DNA from: Micromonospora narathiwatensis
GTDB taxonomy: Bacteria > Actinomycetota > Actinomycetes > Mycobacteriales > Micromonosporaceae
NCBI RefSeq assembly: GCF_900089605.1
Contig: NZ_LT594324.1
Span: 1,302,001 to 1,366,000 of the forward strand
Reading direction: 5' to 3'
Length of the DNA stretch: 64,000 nucleotides
Part shown: piece by piece, positions 20,042-29,571 of the stretch
Numbering within the stretch: position 1 is the stretch's first letter
How the letters are laid out: each line of letters begins with the position of its first letter
The notes under the pieces: model-generated
Databases searched by the model: none
What the model saw: the letters and a program-made list of their open reading frames with translations, nothing else
Told to the model about the DNA's origin: nothing
Made by a program: the position numbers and the translations under genes

Positions 20042-21364
20042 TCACGGTCGCGCCTCCGGGTGGCTCGTCCCCCGTTGGCCCGGCCGGGGGCGGACGGTGG
20101 GGGAGAGCGCCGGCGGGACGGTGACCTGCGGGTCCGCCGTGGCGGCCTCCGGCGGGGCGGGCGGTACGGCCAGGGCGAGGATGAGGTCGAGGACGGTGGC
20201 CGGGTCGTGCAGCCGGTCGCCGTACAGCTCGCGCAGCTTGCCCATCCGGTAGCGGACGGTCTGCGGGTGCACGAACAGGTCGGCCGCCACGTCGTCGCGG
20301 CGGCCCTGGTGCAGCAGCCAGGACCGCAGCGTCTCGGCGAGCCGGTGCGCGGTGGCCGGGGGCAGCGACGCCAGCGGGCGCAGCGCCTGGGCGCGCAGGT
20401 CGGCCAGCCCCTCCGGGTCCATGCTGAGCAGCAGCTCGGCGAGGTGCTGCTCGGTGTCGACCGGGCCGGCGTCCGGCTCGCCGAGGCCGAGCGCCAGCGC
20501 CCGGGTGGCCCGCTGGTAGGAGGCGGCGACCCGGTGCCACGGCCGGGCCGGGCCGAGCACCGCCCGGTGCCCGGGCAGCAGCCGGGTGAGCTGCCGGCGC
20601 CGGCCGCCGTGCACGTCCGGCACCAGCAGGACGGCCAGTTCCTCGACCGGGTCCATCCCGGGCAGGTCCTCGCCGCTCTCCAGGGTGTGCGAGCTGAGCA
20701 GGGCGAGCACCGCGCGCAGGTTCCGGCGGGGCAGCAGTACGACGGTGAGCGTCTGCGGCAGCGGCCAGTCGGCCCGCTCGGCGCTGCGCCGCAGGATCTC
20801 CTCCGGCTCGCCGGCGAGCAGTTGCTGGGCGAGGCGCTCCAGGTTGCGACGTCGGGCCCGGCCCGCGCTGGCCAGTTCGTCCGCGTGCCCGGCGACGCTG
20901 GCCGCCGACAGCTCGTCGATGTACGCGAACATCAGCTCGGCGAACTCGGCCACCGTCCCGGCGGCCAGCCCGCTGCGTACGCTGGTGGTGGAGACCTCCC
21001 GCCAGGCCACCCGCGCACCCACCCGGTACGCGGCCAGCAGCGCGTCCATGCTCCGCCCGGAGCGGGCCTCCCCGCTGCCCAGGGCGTACGCGGCCTCCAG
21101 TGCGGGGGTCAGCGGGGTGCTCGGGTCGGTCGACTGCGCCCCCTCGATGAGCTGCAGGAACGTGCCGAGGGCGATGCGGACGGCCTTCTCGATCTTCTCC
21201 CGCATGGCGCCCTTCAGCGCGCCGGAGTAGGCGGGCACCTCGCCCGTGATCGCGCTGACCGTCCGCTCGGCCACCACGGGGAGGCGGTCACGGAGCCGGG
21301 CTGCGACCCGTTCGTCCAGTTCGAGGTGGCCAGCGTGACGCGTCGTCCCGGACTCGTCCAGCAT
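20042..21364 (-). CDS. PucR/CdaR-type transcriptional regulator
   Basis: 440 aa from ATG 21364, chosen over the in-frame TTG at 21382 because GGAGAG sits 6-7 nt upstream. The C-terminal FVHPQTVRYRMGKLRELYGDRLHDP is the PucR helix-turn-helix; the N-terminal half (RsbRD-like helical region) and the middle GGDEF-like region are usual for this family. Its gene is divergent from the ferredoxin-reductase/desaturase pair with an 83-bp gap, so it likely regulates lipid desaturation. An 8-bp inverted repeat (21362-21369 with 21411-21418) flanks the gap. Confidence 0.88.
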   Translation of the reverse strand: MLDESGTTRHAGHLELDERVAARLRDRLPVVAERTVSAITGEVPAYSGALKGAMREKIEKAVRIALGTFLQLIEGAQSTDPSTPLTPALEAAYALGSGEARSGRSMDALLAAYRVGARVAWREVSTTSVRSGLAAGTVAEFAELMFAYIDELSAASVAGHADELASAGRARRRNLERLAQQLLAGEPEEILRRSAERADWPLPQTLTVVLLPRRNLRAVLALLSSHTLESGEDLPGMDPVEELAVLLVPDVHGGRRRQLTRLLPGHRAVLGPARPWHRVAASYQRATRALALGLGEPDAGPVDTEQHLAELLLSMDPEGLADLRAQALRPLASLPPATAHRLAETLRSWLLHQGRRDDVAADLFVHPQTVRYRMGKLRELYGDRLHDPATVLDLILALAVPPAPPEAATADPQVTVPPALSPTVRPRPGQRGTSHPEARP

Positions 21365-21447
21365 CTTGTTCTCTCCGCACAAAAACCTGTGGTTGATTCA
21401 CCTTTGTCGGACAAGATGTTATGCGATCACGTAGCCACCCTGGTCAC

Positions 21448-22530
21448 ATGACCACAACCGCCCGCCCGAGGGTCTCCTTCCGGCACCGGCTGCTGCGACT
21501 GGCCGAGACGGTCACCACCCCGCTGCTGCCGGAGGACTACCTCGACATGGTCGCGCCGCTGCGGGCCGGTGCCGCCCTGCGCGGCCGGATCGTCGCGGTA
21601 CGCGCGGAGACCCCGGACGCCGCGACCGTGGTCATCGAGCCCGGCCGGGGCTGGCGTGGTCACCGTCCCGGGCAGTACGTGCGCCTCGGCGTGGACGTCG
21701 ACGGGGTACGCCAGTGGCGGGCCTACTCGCTCACCTCCGTGCCCGGCGGCGCGGAGCGTCGGATCGCCGTCACGGTGAAGGCGATCCCGGACGGCAAGGT
21801 CAGCAACCACCTCGTCCGCCGGGTCCGGCCCGGCACGATCGTCCAGCTCGACCAGGCGCAGGGCGACTTCGTGCTGCCCGAGGCGACCCCCGAGCGGATC
21901 CTCTTCCTCACCGCCGGCAGCGGCATCACCCCGGTCATGGCGATGCTCCGCGCCGGCCTGCCGGCCCGGGCCGACGTCGTGCTGGTGCACTCGGCACCCA
22001 CCCGGGACGACGTCATCTTCGGCACGGAGCTGCGGGCGCTCGCCGCACGCGGTGCGCTGCGGCTGGTCGAGCGGCACACCGAGACCGACGGGCTGCTCGG
22101 CGTCCACGAACTGGACGACCTCGTGCCCGACCACACGGGGCGCCGGACCTGGGCGTGCGGGCCGGTCGGCCTGCTGGACGCGGTAGAGGCGCACTGGGCG
22201 GCCCGGGGCGTGGCCGACCGGCTGCACACCGAACGGTTCCGGCCCACGGTGATCTCCCCGGGGGACGGCGGCACGGTGACCTTCACCCACGCCGGCGTGA
22301 CCGCCACGGCCGACGGGGCCACCTCGCTCCTGGACGTCGGCGAGAACGCGGGGGTGCTCATGCCGTCGGGGTGCCGGATGGGGATCTGCTTCGGCTGCGT
22401 GCTGCCGCTGCGCCAGGGCGCGGTCCGCGACCTGCGCAACGGCGACCTCACCACCGCCGTCCCCGGGGACGGCGTGCTCATCCAGACCTGCGTGTCGGCG
22501 GCCGCCGGTACCTGCGACATCGAACTCTGA
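21448..22530 (+). CDS. Ferredoxin reductase-type electron donor for acyl desaturase
   Basis: 360 aa from ATG 21448. Order of domains: FAD/NAD(P)-binding reductase (RPGQYVRLG, RAYSLTS for FAD; LFLTAGSGITPVMAML for NAD(P)H), then a C-terminal plant-type [2Fe-2S] ferredoxin with SGCRMGICFGC and a final TCVS cysteine. It lies 15 bp before the desaturase, like Rv3230c beside desA3 in mycobacteria, and should pass electrons from NADPH to the desaturase di-iron site. Confidence 0.93.
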   Translation: MTTTARPRVSFRHRLLRLAETVTTPLLPEDYLDMVAPLRAGAALRGRIVAVRAETPDAATVVIEPGRGWRGHRPGQYVRLGVDVDGVRQWRAYSLTSVPGGAERRIAVTVKAIPDGKVSNHLVRRVRPGTIVQLDQAQGDFVLPEATPERILFLTAGSGITPVMAMLRAGLPARADVVLVHSAPTRDDVIFGTELRALAARGALRLVERHTETDGLLGVHELDDLVPDHTGRRTWACGPVGLLDAVEAHWAARGVADRLHTERFRPTVISPGDGGTVTFTHAGVTATADGATSLLDVGENAGVLMPSGCRMGICFGCVLPLRQGAVRDLRNGDLTTAVPGDGVLIQTCVSAAAGTCDIEL

Positions 22531-22545
22531 CAGGAGGCCACCGGC

Positions 22546-23688
22546 ATGACCGCGATCCAGAATAAGGCCGTCAACCCGATCGCCCACCTGACCGCCGAGG
22601 ACATCGAGATCATCGGCAAGGAGCTGGACGCGATCCGGGACCGGGTGATCGCCGACCGGGGCGAGCGGGACGCCCGCTACATCCGCAGGGTCATCAAGAC
22701 CCAGCGGACGCTGGAGATCAGCAGCCGGGCGGTGCTGCTCTTCTCACTGTTCCCGCCGGCCTGGATCCTCGGCACTGCCGGCCTCGCGGTGGCCAAGATC
22801 CTGGACAACATGGAGATCGGCCACAACGTTCTGCACGGGCAGTGGGACTGGATGCGCGATCCGAAGATCCACTCGACCACCTGGGACTGGGACCACGTCT
22901 CCCCGGCCGACCAGTGGAAGCGCTCGCACAACGAGCTGCACCACCGGTACACCAACGTGCTGGGCAAGGACAACGACCTCGGCTACGGCATCATGCGGGT
23001 CGACGAGGACCAGCCGTGGAGCCGGGGCCACCTGGGCCAGCCGTTCTACAACCTCCTCAACGCCTGCTTCTTCGAGTACGGCATCGCCGCGTACGACCTG
23101 GAGCTGGGCGAGAACCTGCGCAACGGCGGGCACAAGACCCCCGAGTTCCGGGCCCGGGCCCGGGCGGTTGGCCGCAAGATCCGCCGCCAGGTGCTCAAGG
23201 ACTACGTGGTGCACCCGCTGCTGTCCGGCCCGTCGTTCCTGACCACGCTGGCCGCCACCTTCACCGCGAACCTGATCCGCAACGTGTGGAGCCACTCGGT
23301 GATCATGTGCGGGCACTTCCCCAGTGGGGTGGAGACCTTCGAGAAGACCTCCATCGAGGGCGAGACCAAGGGCGAGTGGTACCTGCGGCAGATGCTCGGC
23401 TCGGCCAACATCAGCGGCAGCCGGCTCCTGCACATCATGGCCGGCAACCTGTCGCACCAGATCGAGCACCACCTCTTCCCCGACCTGCCGAGCAACCGCT
23501 ACGGGGAGATCGCCCCGCAGGTCCGGGCGCTCTTCGACCGGTACGGGCTGCGGTACACCACCGGCTCGCTGCCCAAGCAGGTCGCCTCCGCCTGGTGGAA
23601 GGTGATCCGGCTGGCGCTGCCGAACCGGCGCGGCAAGGCACCGGAGCGGCTGACCCCGGCGCCCCTGGTCGGCTCCGCCGGCGCCTGA
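22546..23688 (+). CDS. Membrane fatty acyl desaturase (DesA3-like)
   Basis: 380 aa with the three histidine boxes of membrane di-iron desaturases: GHNVLHGQWD, HNELHHRYTN and HQIEHHLFPDLP. Hydrophobic segments around 62-85 and 225-250 fit the membrane hairpins. The likely reaction is delta-9 desaturation of stearoyl/palmitoyl-CoA using the preceding reductase. RBS AGGAGG. The gene ends at a strong hairpin (23702-23725). Confidence 0.93.
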   Translation: MTAIQNKAVNPIAHLTAEDIEIIGKELDAIRDRVIADRGERDARYIRRVIKTQRTLEISSRAVLLFSLFPPAWILGTAGLAVAKILDNMEIGHNVLHGQWDWMRDPKIHSTTWDWDHVSPADQWKRSHNELHHRYTNVLGKDNDLGYGIMRVDEDQPWSRGHLGQPFYNLLNACFFEYGIAAYDLELGENLRNGGHKTPEFRARARAVGRKIRRQVLKDYVVHPLLSGPSFLTTLAATFTANLIRNVWSHSVIMCGHFPSGVETFEKTSIEGETKGEWYLRQMLGSANISGSRLLHIMAGNLSHQIEHHLFPDLPSNRYGEIAPQVRALFDRYGLRYTTGSLPKQVASAWWKVIRLALPNRRGKAPERLTPAPLVGSAGA

Positions 23689-23701
23689 CCGCGCCGCGCG
23701 T

Positions 23702-23725
23702 CGGGTGGGCCGGGCGGCCCACCCG
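23702..23725. terminator. Bidirectional hairpin between convergent genes
   Basis: A perfect 10-bp GC-rich stem with a 4-nt loop in the 40-bp gap between the stop codons of the desaturase (+) and a glycosyltransferase (-). No T-tract, as is frequent in high-GC actinobacteria. Confidence 0.65.
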
Positions 23726-23728
23726 GCC

Positions 23729-24904
23729 TCACGGCTTGACCGACGCCACGTCCGCCGCGCGCCCCGGGCCCCGGCCGTCGGTCGTCGGCACCGCCGCGGC
23801 GCGCACGGCGTCGTACAACTCCTCCAGCCGCCCGGTCTGCCGGTGCAGGTCGAAGTGCTCGGCGACGTGCTCGCGGGCGGCCGCGCCGAGGCGGGCCCGC
23901 AGCGCCTCGTCGCCGAGCAGCGTGGCCAGGTGCTCGGCCAGCGCGGCCCGGTCGCGTTCGGCGCCGAGCAGGCCGGTCTCGCCGTGCCGTACCGCCTCGG
24001 GGATGCCGCTGTGGTAGGTCGCGACGGCCGGCAGGCCGGCGGCGCCGGCCTCCAGGATGGTGGTGGGCAGCCCTTCGCAGTCGCCGTCCGGGGCGGTCCG
24101 CGACGGCGCCGCCAGGAGCCGCGATTCGGCCAGGTGACGGCGGACCGCCTCCGGGCTCTGCGCGCCCAGGAAGGTGGCGTCCAGGTCGAGTTCGGCGGCG
24201 CGGTGCCGGGCCGCCGCCTCCAACGGCCCGCTGCCGATGAAGAGCAGCCGGGGCCGGCGTCCGGCGGGCAGCATCCCCGCCGCCTCGACCAGGTCGTCGA
24301 CGCCCTTCTTGGCCACGAACCGGCCGATGAAGATCACGTCCCACCGCTTCGGCGTCGCCGGGGCCGGGGGCGGGATCGGCACGCCGGTGTGGTGCACCCG
24401 CACCCTGGCCGGGTCGGCGCCGAGGGCGACCGCCCGGTCGCGGATGAACTCCGACACCGCGATGATCAGGGCCGCCCGGTCGAACGCCTGGCGCAGGTGC
24501 CGCCGGGTGCGGGCACCCCGCGCCCCGGGCTGCGCCGGTTGCCGGGTGACGTCCTGCCCGTGCAGGGTCACCACCAGGGGTACGCCGAGCCGGTGCGCGC
24601 TGCCGCTGACCAGCCAGCCGTCGCCGCCGAAGTGCGCGTGCACCAGGTCCGGCCGCAGTCCCGCCAGCGCGGCGTCCAGCCGGGCCGACCGGCCGGTGAG
24701 CTTGAGCAGCAGCAACTCGGCCCGGCCGCGCGGATCGTCCGCGAAGGCGACGACGTCGCTGTCCCGGGCGACCGGGGAGGCCACCTTGACGGCACCCAGG
24801 TAGTGGGGCCGCCACCGGGTCAGCGCGTCGCCCTGGCCGCGGATGAAGGTCTCCGATCCGGGCAGCAGGTGGCTGCGCCAGATCACCGCCCTGGTCCCGG
24901 ACAT
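23729..24904 (-). CDS. Glycosyltransferase family 4
   Basis: 391 aa GT-B enzyme. N-half: LLPGSETFIRGQ, DLVHAHFGGDG, VTLHGQDV. C-half: VIFIGRFVAKKGVDDLVEA and the donor-binding EGLPTTILEAGAAGLPAVAT with the ExxxxxxxE pattern. Probably adds a sugar from a nucleotide donor to a cell-surface glycan or exopolysaccharide. It lies 10 bp after a GT2 gene on the same strand, likely one operon. Acceptor unknown. Confidence 0.9.
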   Translation of the reverse strand: MSGTRAVIWRSHLLPGSETFIRGQGDALTRWRPHYLGAVKVASPVARDSDVVAFADDPRGRAELLLLKLTGRSARLDAALAGLRPDLVHAHFGGDGWLVSGSAHRLGVPLVVTLHGQDVTRQPAQPGARGARTRRHLRQAFDRAALIIAVSEFIRDRAVALGADPARVRVHHTGVPIPPPAPATPKRWDVIFIGRFVAKKGVDDLVEAAGMLPAGRRPRLLFIGSGPLEAAARHRAAELDLDATFLGAQSPEAVRRHLAESRLLAAPSRTAPDGDCEGLPTTILEAGAAGLPAVATYHSGIPEAVRHGETGLLGAERDRAALAEHLATLLGDEALRARLGAAAREHVAEHFDLHRQTGRLEELYDAVRAAAVPTTDGRGPGRAADVASVKP

Positions 24905-24914
24905 GACCGTGACC

Positions 24915-25979
24915 CTACTGCCGGCCGGCGCCGGCCACCGGGTCCGGCTCCCCGACCACGGACGGGACCGGCTCGGCGTGGGCGGCCCGCTGAGTGCCCG
25001 GTACGGCGTCGGCGCGGCGCGCGTCCGGCAGCGACGGCTGCCCGCCGCGGCGGCGGTTGAGCACCCGGTCGCGCAGCCGGTGCCGCAGGTCCGGCGGGAT
25101 CAGCCAGATCTGCAGGTAGGTCACGTAGTCGATGACGCTCGGTCGACCGTGCCGGCGGGCCTCCGCGAGCAGCACCCGGAACACCCGGAAGCTGCGGGTG
25201 GTGGCCGCCATCGAGCTGATCACACTCATCGCCAGCGCCGCGTACGCCCGGGGCGTGAGCAGCGGGCGGGTGGCCCGCAGCCACTCGAACTGCGCCTCCC
25301 AGGGCGACTCCAGGCTGATCCGCGGCCGGTCCTCGTCCTGGTGCCAGACGACCAGCGGCTCGGCGGTCATCACCAGCTCGACGTCGGGGTGGCTGACCGC
25401 CCGCAGCGTCCAGTCCAGCTCCTGCTGGCGGCGCAGGCCGACGGTGAACGGCACCCGGCGCAGCAGCTCGGTGGGCGCCATGATGGTCGAGGTCTGGATG
25501 AAGCCGTCGCCGTGGAACAGCCCCCGTCGCACGGTCAGGTACTCGCTGACCGGCTCGCCCGGCTCCGGCAGCCGGCGCGGCAGCACGAACTCGGCCCGGG
25601 GCGTACGGTTGATCAACCGGCTGGCCACGACCGGCAGCGGCGCCCGGGCCGTACGGGCCGCCGCCAACTGCGTCGCGAGCTTCTCGGGCAGCCACTCGTC
25701 GTCGTCGTCGAGGAAGGCCGTCCACGGCGCCCGGGCCTCGCGTACACCGACGTTGCGGGCGTTCGGCGCGCCGCCGCGTTCGGGCAACGGCACGACCCGC
25801 AGCCGGTCGTCCCGCATCTCGGCCAGCGCCGCCCGGGTCGCCTCGTCCCCGCCGTCGAGCACGACGACGACCTCGATGGTGTCGATGGTCTGGGCCAGCG
25901 CGCTGCGTACGGCGCGGACCACCAGGTCCGGGCGGTCGCAGGTGGGAATGACCACGCTGACGTCAGGTGTACGGGTCAT
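24915..25979 (-). CDS. Glycosyltransferase family 2
   Basis: 354 aa GT-A enzyme: VSVVIPTCDRPDLVVRAVRSAL at the N-terminus, GGAPNARNVGVREA, and the metal/nucleotide motif FLDDDDEW. The C-terminal part is helical with a Pro/Ala-rich tail. First gene of the two-gene minus-strand operon, facing a second glycosyltransferase pair across a 324-bp intergenic region. Confidence 0.9.
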   Translation of the reverse strand: MTRTPDVSVVIPTCDRPDLVVRAVRSALAQTIDTIEVVVVLDGGDEATRAALAEMRDDRLRVVPLPERGGAPNARNVGVREARAPWTAFLDDDDEWLPEKLATQLAAARTARAPLPVVASRLINRTPRAEFVLPRRLPEPGEPVSEYLTVRRGLFHGDGFIQTSTIMAPTELLRRVPFTVGLRRQQELDWTLRAVSHPDVELVMTAEPLVVWHQDEDRPRISLESPWEAQFEWLRATRPLLTPRAYAALAMSVISSMAATTRSFRVFRVLLAEARRHGRPSVIDYVTYLQIWLIPPDLRHRLRDRVLNRRRGGQPSLPDARRADAVPGTQRAAHAEPVPSVVGEPDPVAGAGRQ

Positions 25980-26303
25980 GAAAACCAGCTCACTAACACG
26001 TGATTTCGAGGTGTATTCGCCGTCGTCGAACCGGCCGGCGGTGGTGTCCGTCCGGGACCGGCTCGGTTTTCCAGAGGTCCTGAGAACGCTAATCGGCGCA
26101 ACGTGTGCACCGGGTTAATAGCGGGTGCCATTTGTCTGCCGAGGAGGACGATTGTTGGTGTCCTGGCAGGTGAAGGCCAGTCGCCACGCGGGCGGCCGCC
26201 AGTTCCGGCACAATTTCGGCAGCGGCCGGGTCGTCTCTCCGCCGCGATAATCTGCCGTACACTCGCCGGGCACCGCCCGGACGAAGAATGGGAGAGATCG
26301 TTC
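25980..26303. promoter_or_regulatory. Divergent intergenic region between two glycosyltransferase pairs
   Basis: 324 bp without a convincing gene and lower in GC than its flanks. Candidate -10 elements TAATCT and TACACT lie near 26248-26263 for the + operon; a 6-bp hairpin (26266-26280) follows. On the - side AT-rich sequence just upstream of the GT2 start could hold its promoter. No clear operator was seen. Confidence 0.4.
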
Positions 26304-27680
26304 ATGCAGTTCGACGCCGCGTCGCGGCAAGGCATCCGCGGCCGGGTGGTCATGCTCGTCGACAACGGGGTCGAGGGCGACTCCCGGGTGCAGAAGGCCG
26401 CCCGCTCGGCGGCCGACGCGGGCTGGGACGTGACCCTGCTCGGCTGCGCCCGTATCGACCGCGAGCGCGACTGGCGACTCGGCGAGGCCCGCGTCCGGGT
26501 GCTGCCGTTGGGCGCGCCCGCCGGCCCGGCGAGGAACCGGGGGCTGCGCGGGCGGCTGGTCAGCCGGGGCGGGCTGCCCCTGCGCGCCGCCCGGCTGGCC
26601 CGCCGGCCGGTCGAGCACGCCCAGGTCGTCCTCTGGCGCGGGCTGCAGGGCGACCGGGCCTGGCGGCGGCTGGAGCCCGGGCTCTGGGGCTACGAGCGGC
26701 TCTTCGGCCCGGTCATCGACGAGCTGCGGCCCGACCTCATCCACGCGCACGACTTCCGGATGCTCGGCGTGGCCGCCCGCGCCAAGCTGCGCGCCCAGGC
26801 CGCCGGCCGGCCGACGCGGCTGGTGTGGGACGCGCACGAGTGGCTGCCCGGCGCCAAACCCCGGCGGGACAACGCGCGCTGGCTGCCCGCCCACCTCGGG
26901 TACGTGCGGGAGTACGTCGGGCACGCGGACGCGGTGGTGACCGTCTCCGACTCGCTCGCCGAGCTGTTGCAGCGCGACCACCACCTGGCCGAGCGCCCGG
27001 GCGTGCTGCTCAACGCGCCGGTGGCCGCCGACGAGCCGGCCGGCGACGGCGAGCCCGCCCCCGACCTGCGGCGGCTCTGCGGCGTCGACCGGGACACCCC
27101 GCTGCTGGTCTACAGCGGCGCGATGGCGGTGCAGCGCGGCCTGGACACCGTGGTCGAGGCGCTGCCCAGGCTGCCCGGCGTGCACCTGGCGATGGTGGTG
27201 GGCGACCCGGCGGCCCCGTACGTGCGAGGGCTGGTGGCCCGGGCCGAGCGGCTCGGCGTGCCCGACCGGGTGCACGTGGTGCCGTACGTGCCGCACCGGC
27301 AGTTGGTGGCGTTCCTGAGTGGCGCCGACGTGGGGCTCATCCCCCTGCACCACTGGCCGAACCACGAGATCGCGCTGATCACCAAGTTCTTCGAGTACTC
27401 GCACGCCCGGCTGCCGATCGTGGTCAGCGACGTGCGGACCATGGCGCAGACGGTCCGGGCCACCGGCCAGGGCGAGGTGTTCCGGGCCCGGGACGTGACC
27501 GATCTGGTGCGTGCCGTCCGAGCGGTGCTCGCCGCGCCGGACCGCTACCGGGCCGCGTACGAGGGGCCGGAGTCGCCGCTGCCCGGCTGGACCTGGGAGG
27601 CGCAGGCGCAGCGGCTGGACGCGCTCTACCGGCGGTTGCTGTCCCCCGAGGACTCGACCGTGGAGGCGCAGGCGAGGTGA
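26304..27680 (+). CDS. Glycosyltransferase family 4
   Basis: 458 aa from ATG 26304, chosen because GGGAGAG precedes it at the right distance; the frame extends further upstream without support. MLVDNGVEGDSRVQKAARSA is the nucleotide-sugar GT4 opening; DLIHAHDFRMLG, WDAHEWLPG, LVYSGAMAVQRGLDTVVEAL and HEIALITKFFEYSHARLPIV follow. Coupled to the next gene by a GTGA overlap. Likely part of cell-envelope polymer synthesis. Confidence 0.9.
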   Translation: MQFDAASRQGIRGRVVMLVDNGVEGDSRVQKAARSAADAGWDVTLLGCARIDRERDWRLGEARVRVLPLGAPAGPARNRGLRGRLVSRGGLPLRAARLARRPVEHAQVVLWRGLQGDRAWRRLEPGLWGYERLFGPVIDELRPDLIHAHDFRMLGVAARAKLRAQAAGRPTRLVWDAHEWLPGAKPRRDNARWLPAHLGYVREYVGHADAVVTVSDSLAELLQRDHHLAERPGVLLNAPVAADEPAGDGEPAPDLRRLCGVDRDTPLLVYSGAMAVQRGLDTVVEALPRLPGVHLAMVVGDPAAPYVRGLVARAERLGVPDRVHVVPYVPHRQLVAFLSGADVGLIPLHHWPNHEIALITKFFEYSHARLPIVVSDVRTMAQTVRATGQGEVFRARDVTDLVRAVRAVLAAPDRYRAAYEGPESPLPGWTWEAQAQRLDALYRRLLSPEDSTVEAQAR

Positions 27681-29278
27681 ACGTCCCCGACGTGAGCGTG
27701 GTGGTGCCCGTCTACAACACCATGCCGTACCTGACCCGCTGCCTGAAATCCCTGCTGGAGCAGACGATCGGCCTGGACCGGCTCCAGGTCGTGGCGGTCG
27801 ACGACGGTTCGACCGACGCGAGCGGCGCCGAGCTGGACCGGTTCGCCGCCCGCCACCCCGGCGTGGTCACCGTCATCCACCAGGCCAACTCGGGTGGCCC
27901 CGCCGGCCCGTGCAACCGGGGCCTGGACGCGGCCACCGGCCGGTACGTCTTCTTCGTCGGCGCCGACGACCACCTCGGGCCGGACGCGCTGCGCCGGCTG
28001 GTGGAGGCGGCCGACGAGTGGGAGTCCGACGTGGTGCTGGGCCGCGTGGTGGGGGTCAACAGCCGGCACATCTACCAGGACATCTTCGCCCGTACGCAGG
28101 CCGACGTGGACCTGTTCGACTCGCCGCTGCCGCGCTCGCTGGCCAACACCAAGCTGTTCCGCCGCGAGCTGCTGGAGAAGTACGGCATCCGCTACCCGGA
28201 GGACCTGCCGCTCGGCAGTGACCTGCCGTTCACGCTGGAGGCGTGCTACCGGGCCCGGCGCGTCTCGGTGCTGGCCGACTACGACTACTACTACGCGGTC
28301 CGCCGGCACAGCGCCACCAACATCACCTACCTGAGTCGGCACGCGGACCGGCTGCGGACGGTGGAGGCGACCACCGCGTTCGTCGCCGAGCTGATCCCGG
28401 CCGGTGAGCAGCGGGACGCCGTCCTCGCCCGACGCTTCGACCACGAGATCGCCAAGCTGCTGGAGGACGATCTCCTCCGCCTCGACCCGGAGACCCAGCG
28501 GCTCGTCCACGACGGCATCGGACGGCTCGTCCGAACGCACCTCACCGACGGGATCGCCGGCCAGCTCAACGCCGAGACCCGGATCCGGCTGGCGCTGGCC
28601 CGTGACGGCGCGCCCGACGACCTCCTCGCCGTGATCCGACAGGACGCCCGGACGGGGGTGCCACCCACGGTCGTCGACGGCGACCGCCGGTACGCGGCCT
28701 ACCCCGGTTTCCGCGACCCCGAGCGCGCCCTGCCGGACTCCTGCTTCGAGGTGACCGCGGTGCCCGACTGGTCCGCCAAGCTCGACGCCACGGCACTGGC
28801 CTGGGAGACCGACGAGCGCGGCGCGAAGGTGCTGACCATCACCGCGGTCAGCCCGCTGCCCGACCTGGCCGCGGTGGGCGCGGAACCGCTTGCCGTCAGC
28901 GCCGAGGAGATTCCGGCCGAGGTCAGCACCGTCGAGCGCGGCGAGCGTGGCACCACGCTGCGGATCCGGTTCCGGGTCGACGAGCTGCTCGCCGGCAGCG
29001 GCGTGACCGGGCAGCGCCGGACGGTCTCCGCGCAGGTCGGCGGCTTCGACCCGGGTCGGGCGGCGGGTGCGCAGACGGCCACCGGCGCGGCCGGCTCCGC
29101 CGCCGTCCGCGCCCCCCGGGTCCGGGCGACGGTGCCGCTGGTCCGGCGGCGCGGCGGCCGGTTGTACGTGGTCACGCCGGTGCTCGACGACTCCGGTCGG
29201 CTGATGATCTCGGTGGTGCCGGTGACCGCCTCGCGGGTCGCCGCCCAGCTGCGTCGGACCCTGCGCCGCGGTCGGTAG
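27677..29278 (+). CDS. Glycosyltransferase family 2 with C-terminal extension
   Basis: 533 aa from GTG 27677, overlapping the previous stop by 4 bp. The N-terminal 230 residues are a GT-A domain: VSVVVPVYNTMPYLTRCLKSLL, VDDGSTDASG, GPAGPCNRGLDAA and FFVGADDHLG. The remaining 300 residues contain a helical part and a beta-rich Arg-rich tail resembling the accessory region of teichoic-acid-type transferases. Function in wall polymer glycosylation is an inference. Confidence 0.88.
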   Translation: MNVPDVSVVVPVYNTMPYLTRCLKSLLEQTIGLDRLQVVAVDDGSTDASGAELDRFAARHPGVVTVIHQANSGGPAGPCNRGLDAATGRYVFFVGADDHLGPDALRRLVEAADEWESDVVLGRVVGVNSRHIYQDIFARTQADVDLFDSPLPRSLANTKLFRRELLEKYGIRYPEDLPLGSDLPFTLEACYRARRVSVLADYDYYYAVRRHSATNITYLSRHADRLRTVEATTAFVAELIPAGEQRDAVLARRFDHEIAKLLEDDLLRLDPETQRLVHDGIGRLVRTHLTDGIAGQLNAETRIRLALARDGAPDDLLAVIRQDARTGVPPTVVDGDRRYAAYPGFRDPERALPDSCFEVTAVPDWSAKLDATALAWETDERGAKVLTITAVSPLPDLAAVGAEPLAVSAEEIPAEVSTVERGERGTTLRIRFRVDELLAGSGVTGQRRTVSAQVGGFDPGRAAGAQTATGAAGSAAVRAPRVRATVPLVRRRGGRLYVVTPVLDDSGRLMISVVPVTASRVAAQLRRTLRRGR

Positions 29279-29396
29279 CCGCCCCGGTCGTCCGCCCCGG
29301 GCGTCGCGCCGTCACGACCGGTGGCCACCGCGATCGTCCGGCGGCCACGGCGTCGCCCCGCCGGGATATCGCTGGGCGACGCCACCGCCGACCGGG

Positions 29397-29402
29397 TACG
29401 GT
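29397..29402 (+). promoter_or_regulatory. Candidate -10 box (TACGGT) for a leaderless transcript
   Basis: TACGGT fits the actinobacterial TANNNT -10 element, and the A of the leader-peptide ATG at 29410 lies 7 nt downstream, the usual distance to a transcription start. No clear -35 is visible. If right, the mRNA starts at the leader-peptide ATG. Confidence 0.45.
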
Positions 29403-29409
29403 CGAGGCC

Positions 29410-29475
29410 ATGCAGATCAGGCGCACCACCGCCGCGGCCGCGCGAGCTTCCCGCTCGCCGGTTGCCGCAGCCTGA
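29410..29475 (+). CDS. Putative Ala-rich leader peptide upstream of AlaRS paralogue
   Basis: A 21-codon frame (ATG 29410, TGA 29473) with eight alanine codons, four in a row near the middle (AAAA) and three at the very end before the stop. It lies 105 bp upstream of an alanyl-tRNA-synthetase-like gene. Alanine-rich coding is common by chance at this GC, so it is unproven; the position, the -10 box and the hairpins that follow make a regulatory leader plausible. Confidence 0.4.
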   Translation: MQIRRTTAAAARASRSPVAAA

Positions 29476-29487
29476 CCGATTACTCCT

Positions 29488-29571
29488 CGCCGGCGACCGG
29501 AAACGGTCCGCCGGCGTCGTCGCATTCCGATCCTCTCCGCGGACTCTTTCCGGTCGCACCGACCCGGAAGG
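29488..29571 (+). promoter_or_regulatory. Mutually exclusive hairpins sequestering the RBS of the AlaRS-like gene
   Basis: Hairpin 1: 29488-29499 with 29504-29516 (GAAA loop, one bulge). Hairpin 2: 29546-29556 with 29560-29571 (one bulge), whose 3' arm contains the GGAAGG ribosome binding site (29566-29571) of the gene starting at 29581. The 5' arm of hairpin 1 (29493-29503) is also perfectly complementary over 11 nt to the 5' arm of hairpin 2 (29547-29557), so an alternative pairing would free the RBS. This is the layout of a translational attenuator; the trigger is unknown. Confidence 0.5.

Noticed and set aside
26103..26303. Upstream start for the GT4 at 26304
   Set aside because: The extra 67 residues resemble no family and ATG 26304 has a good RBS.
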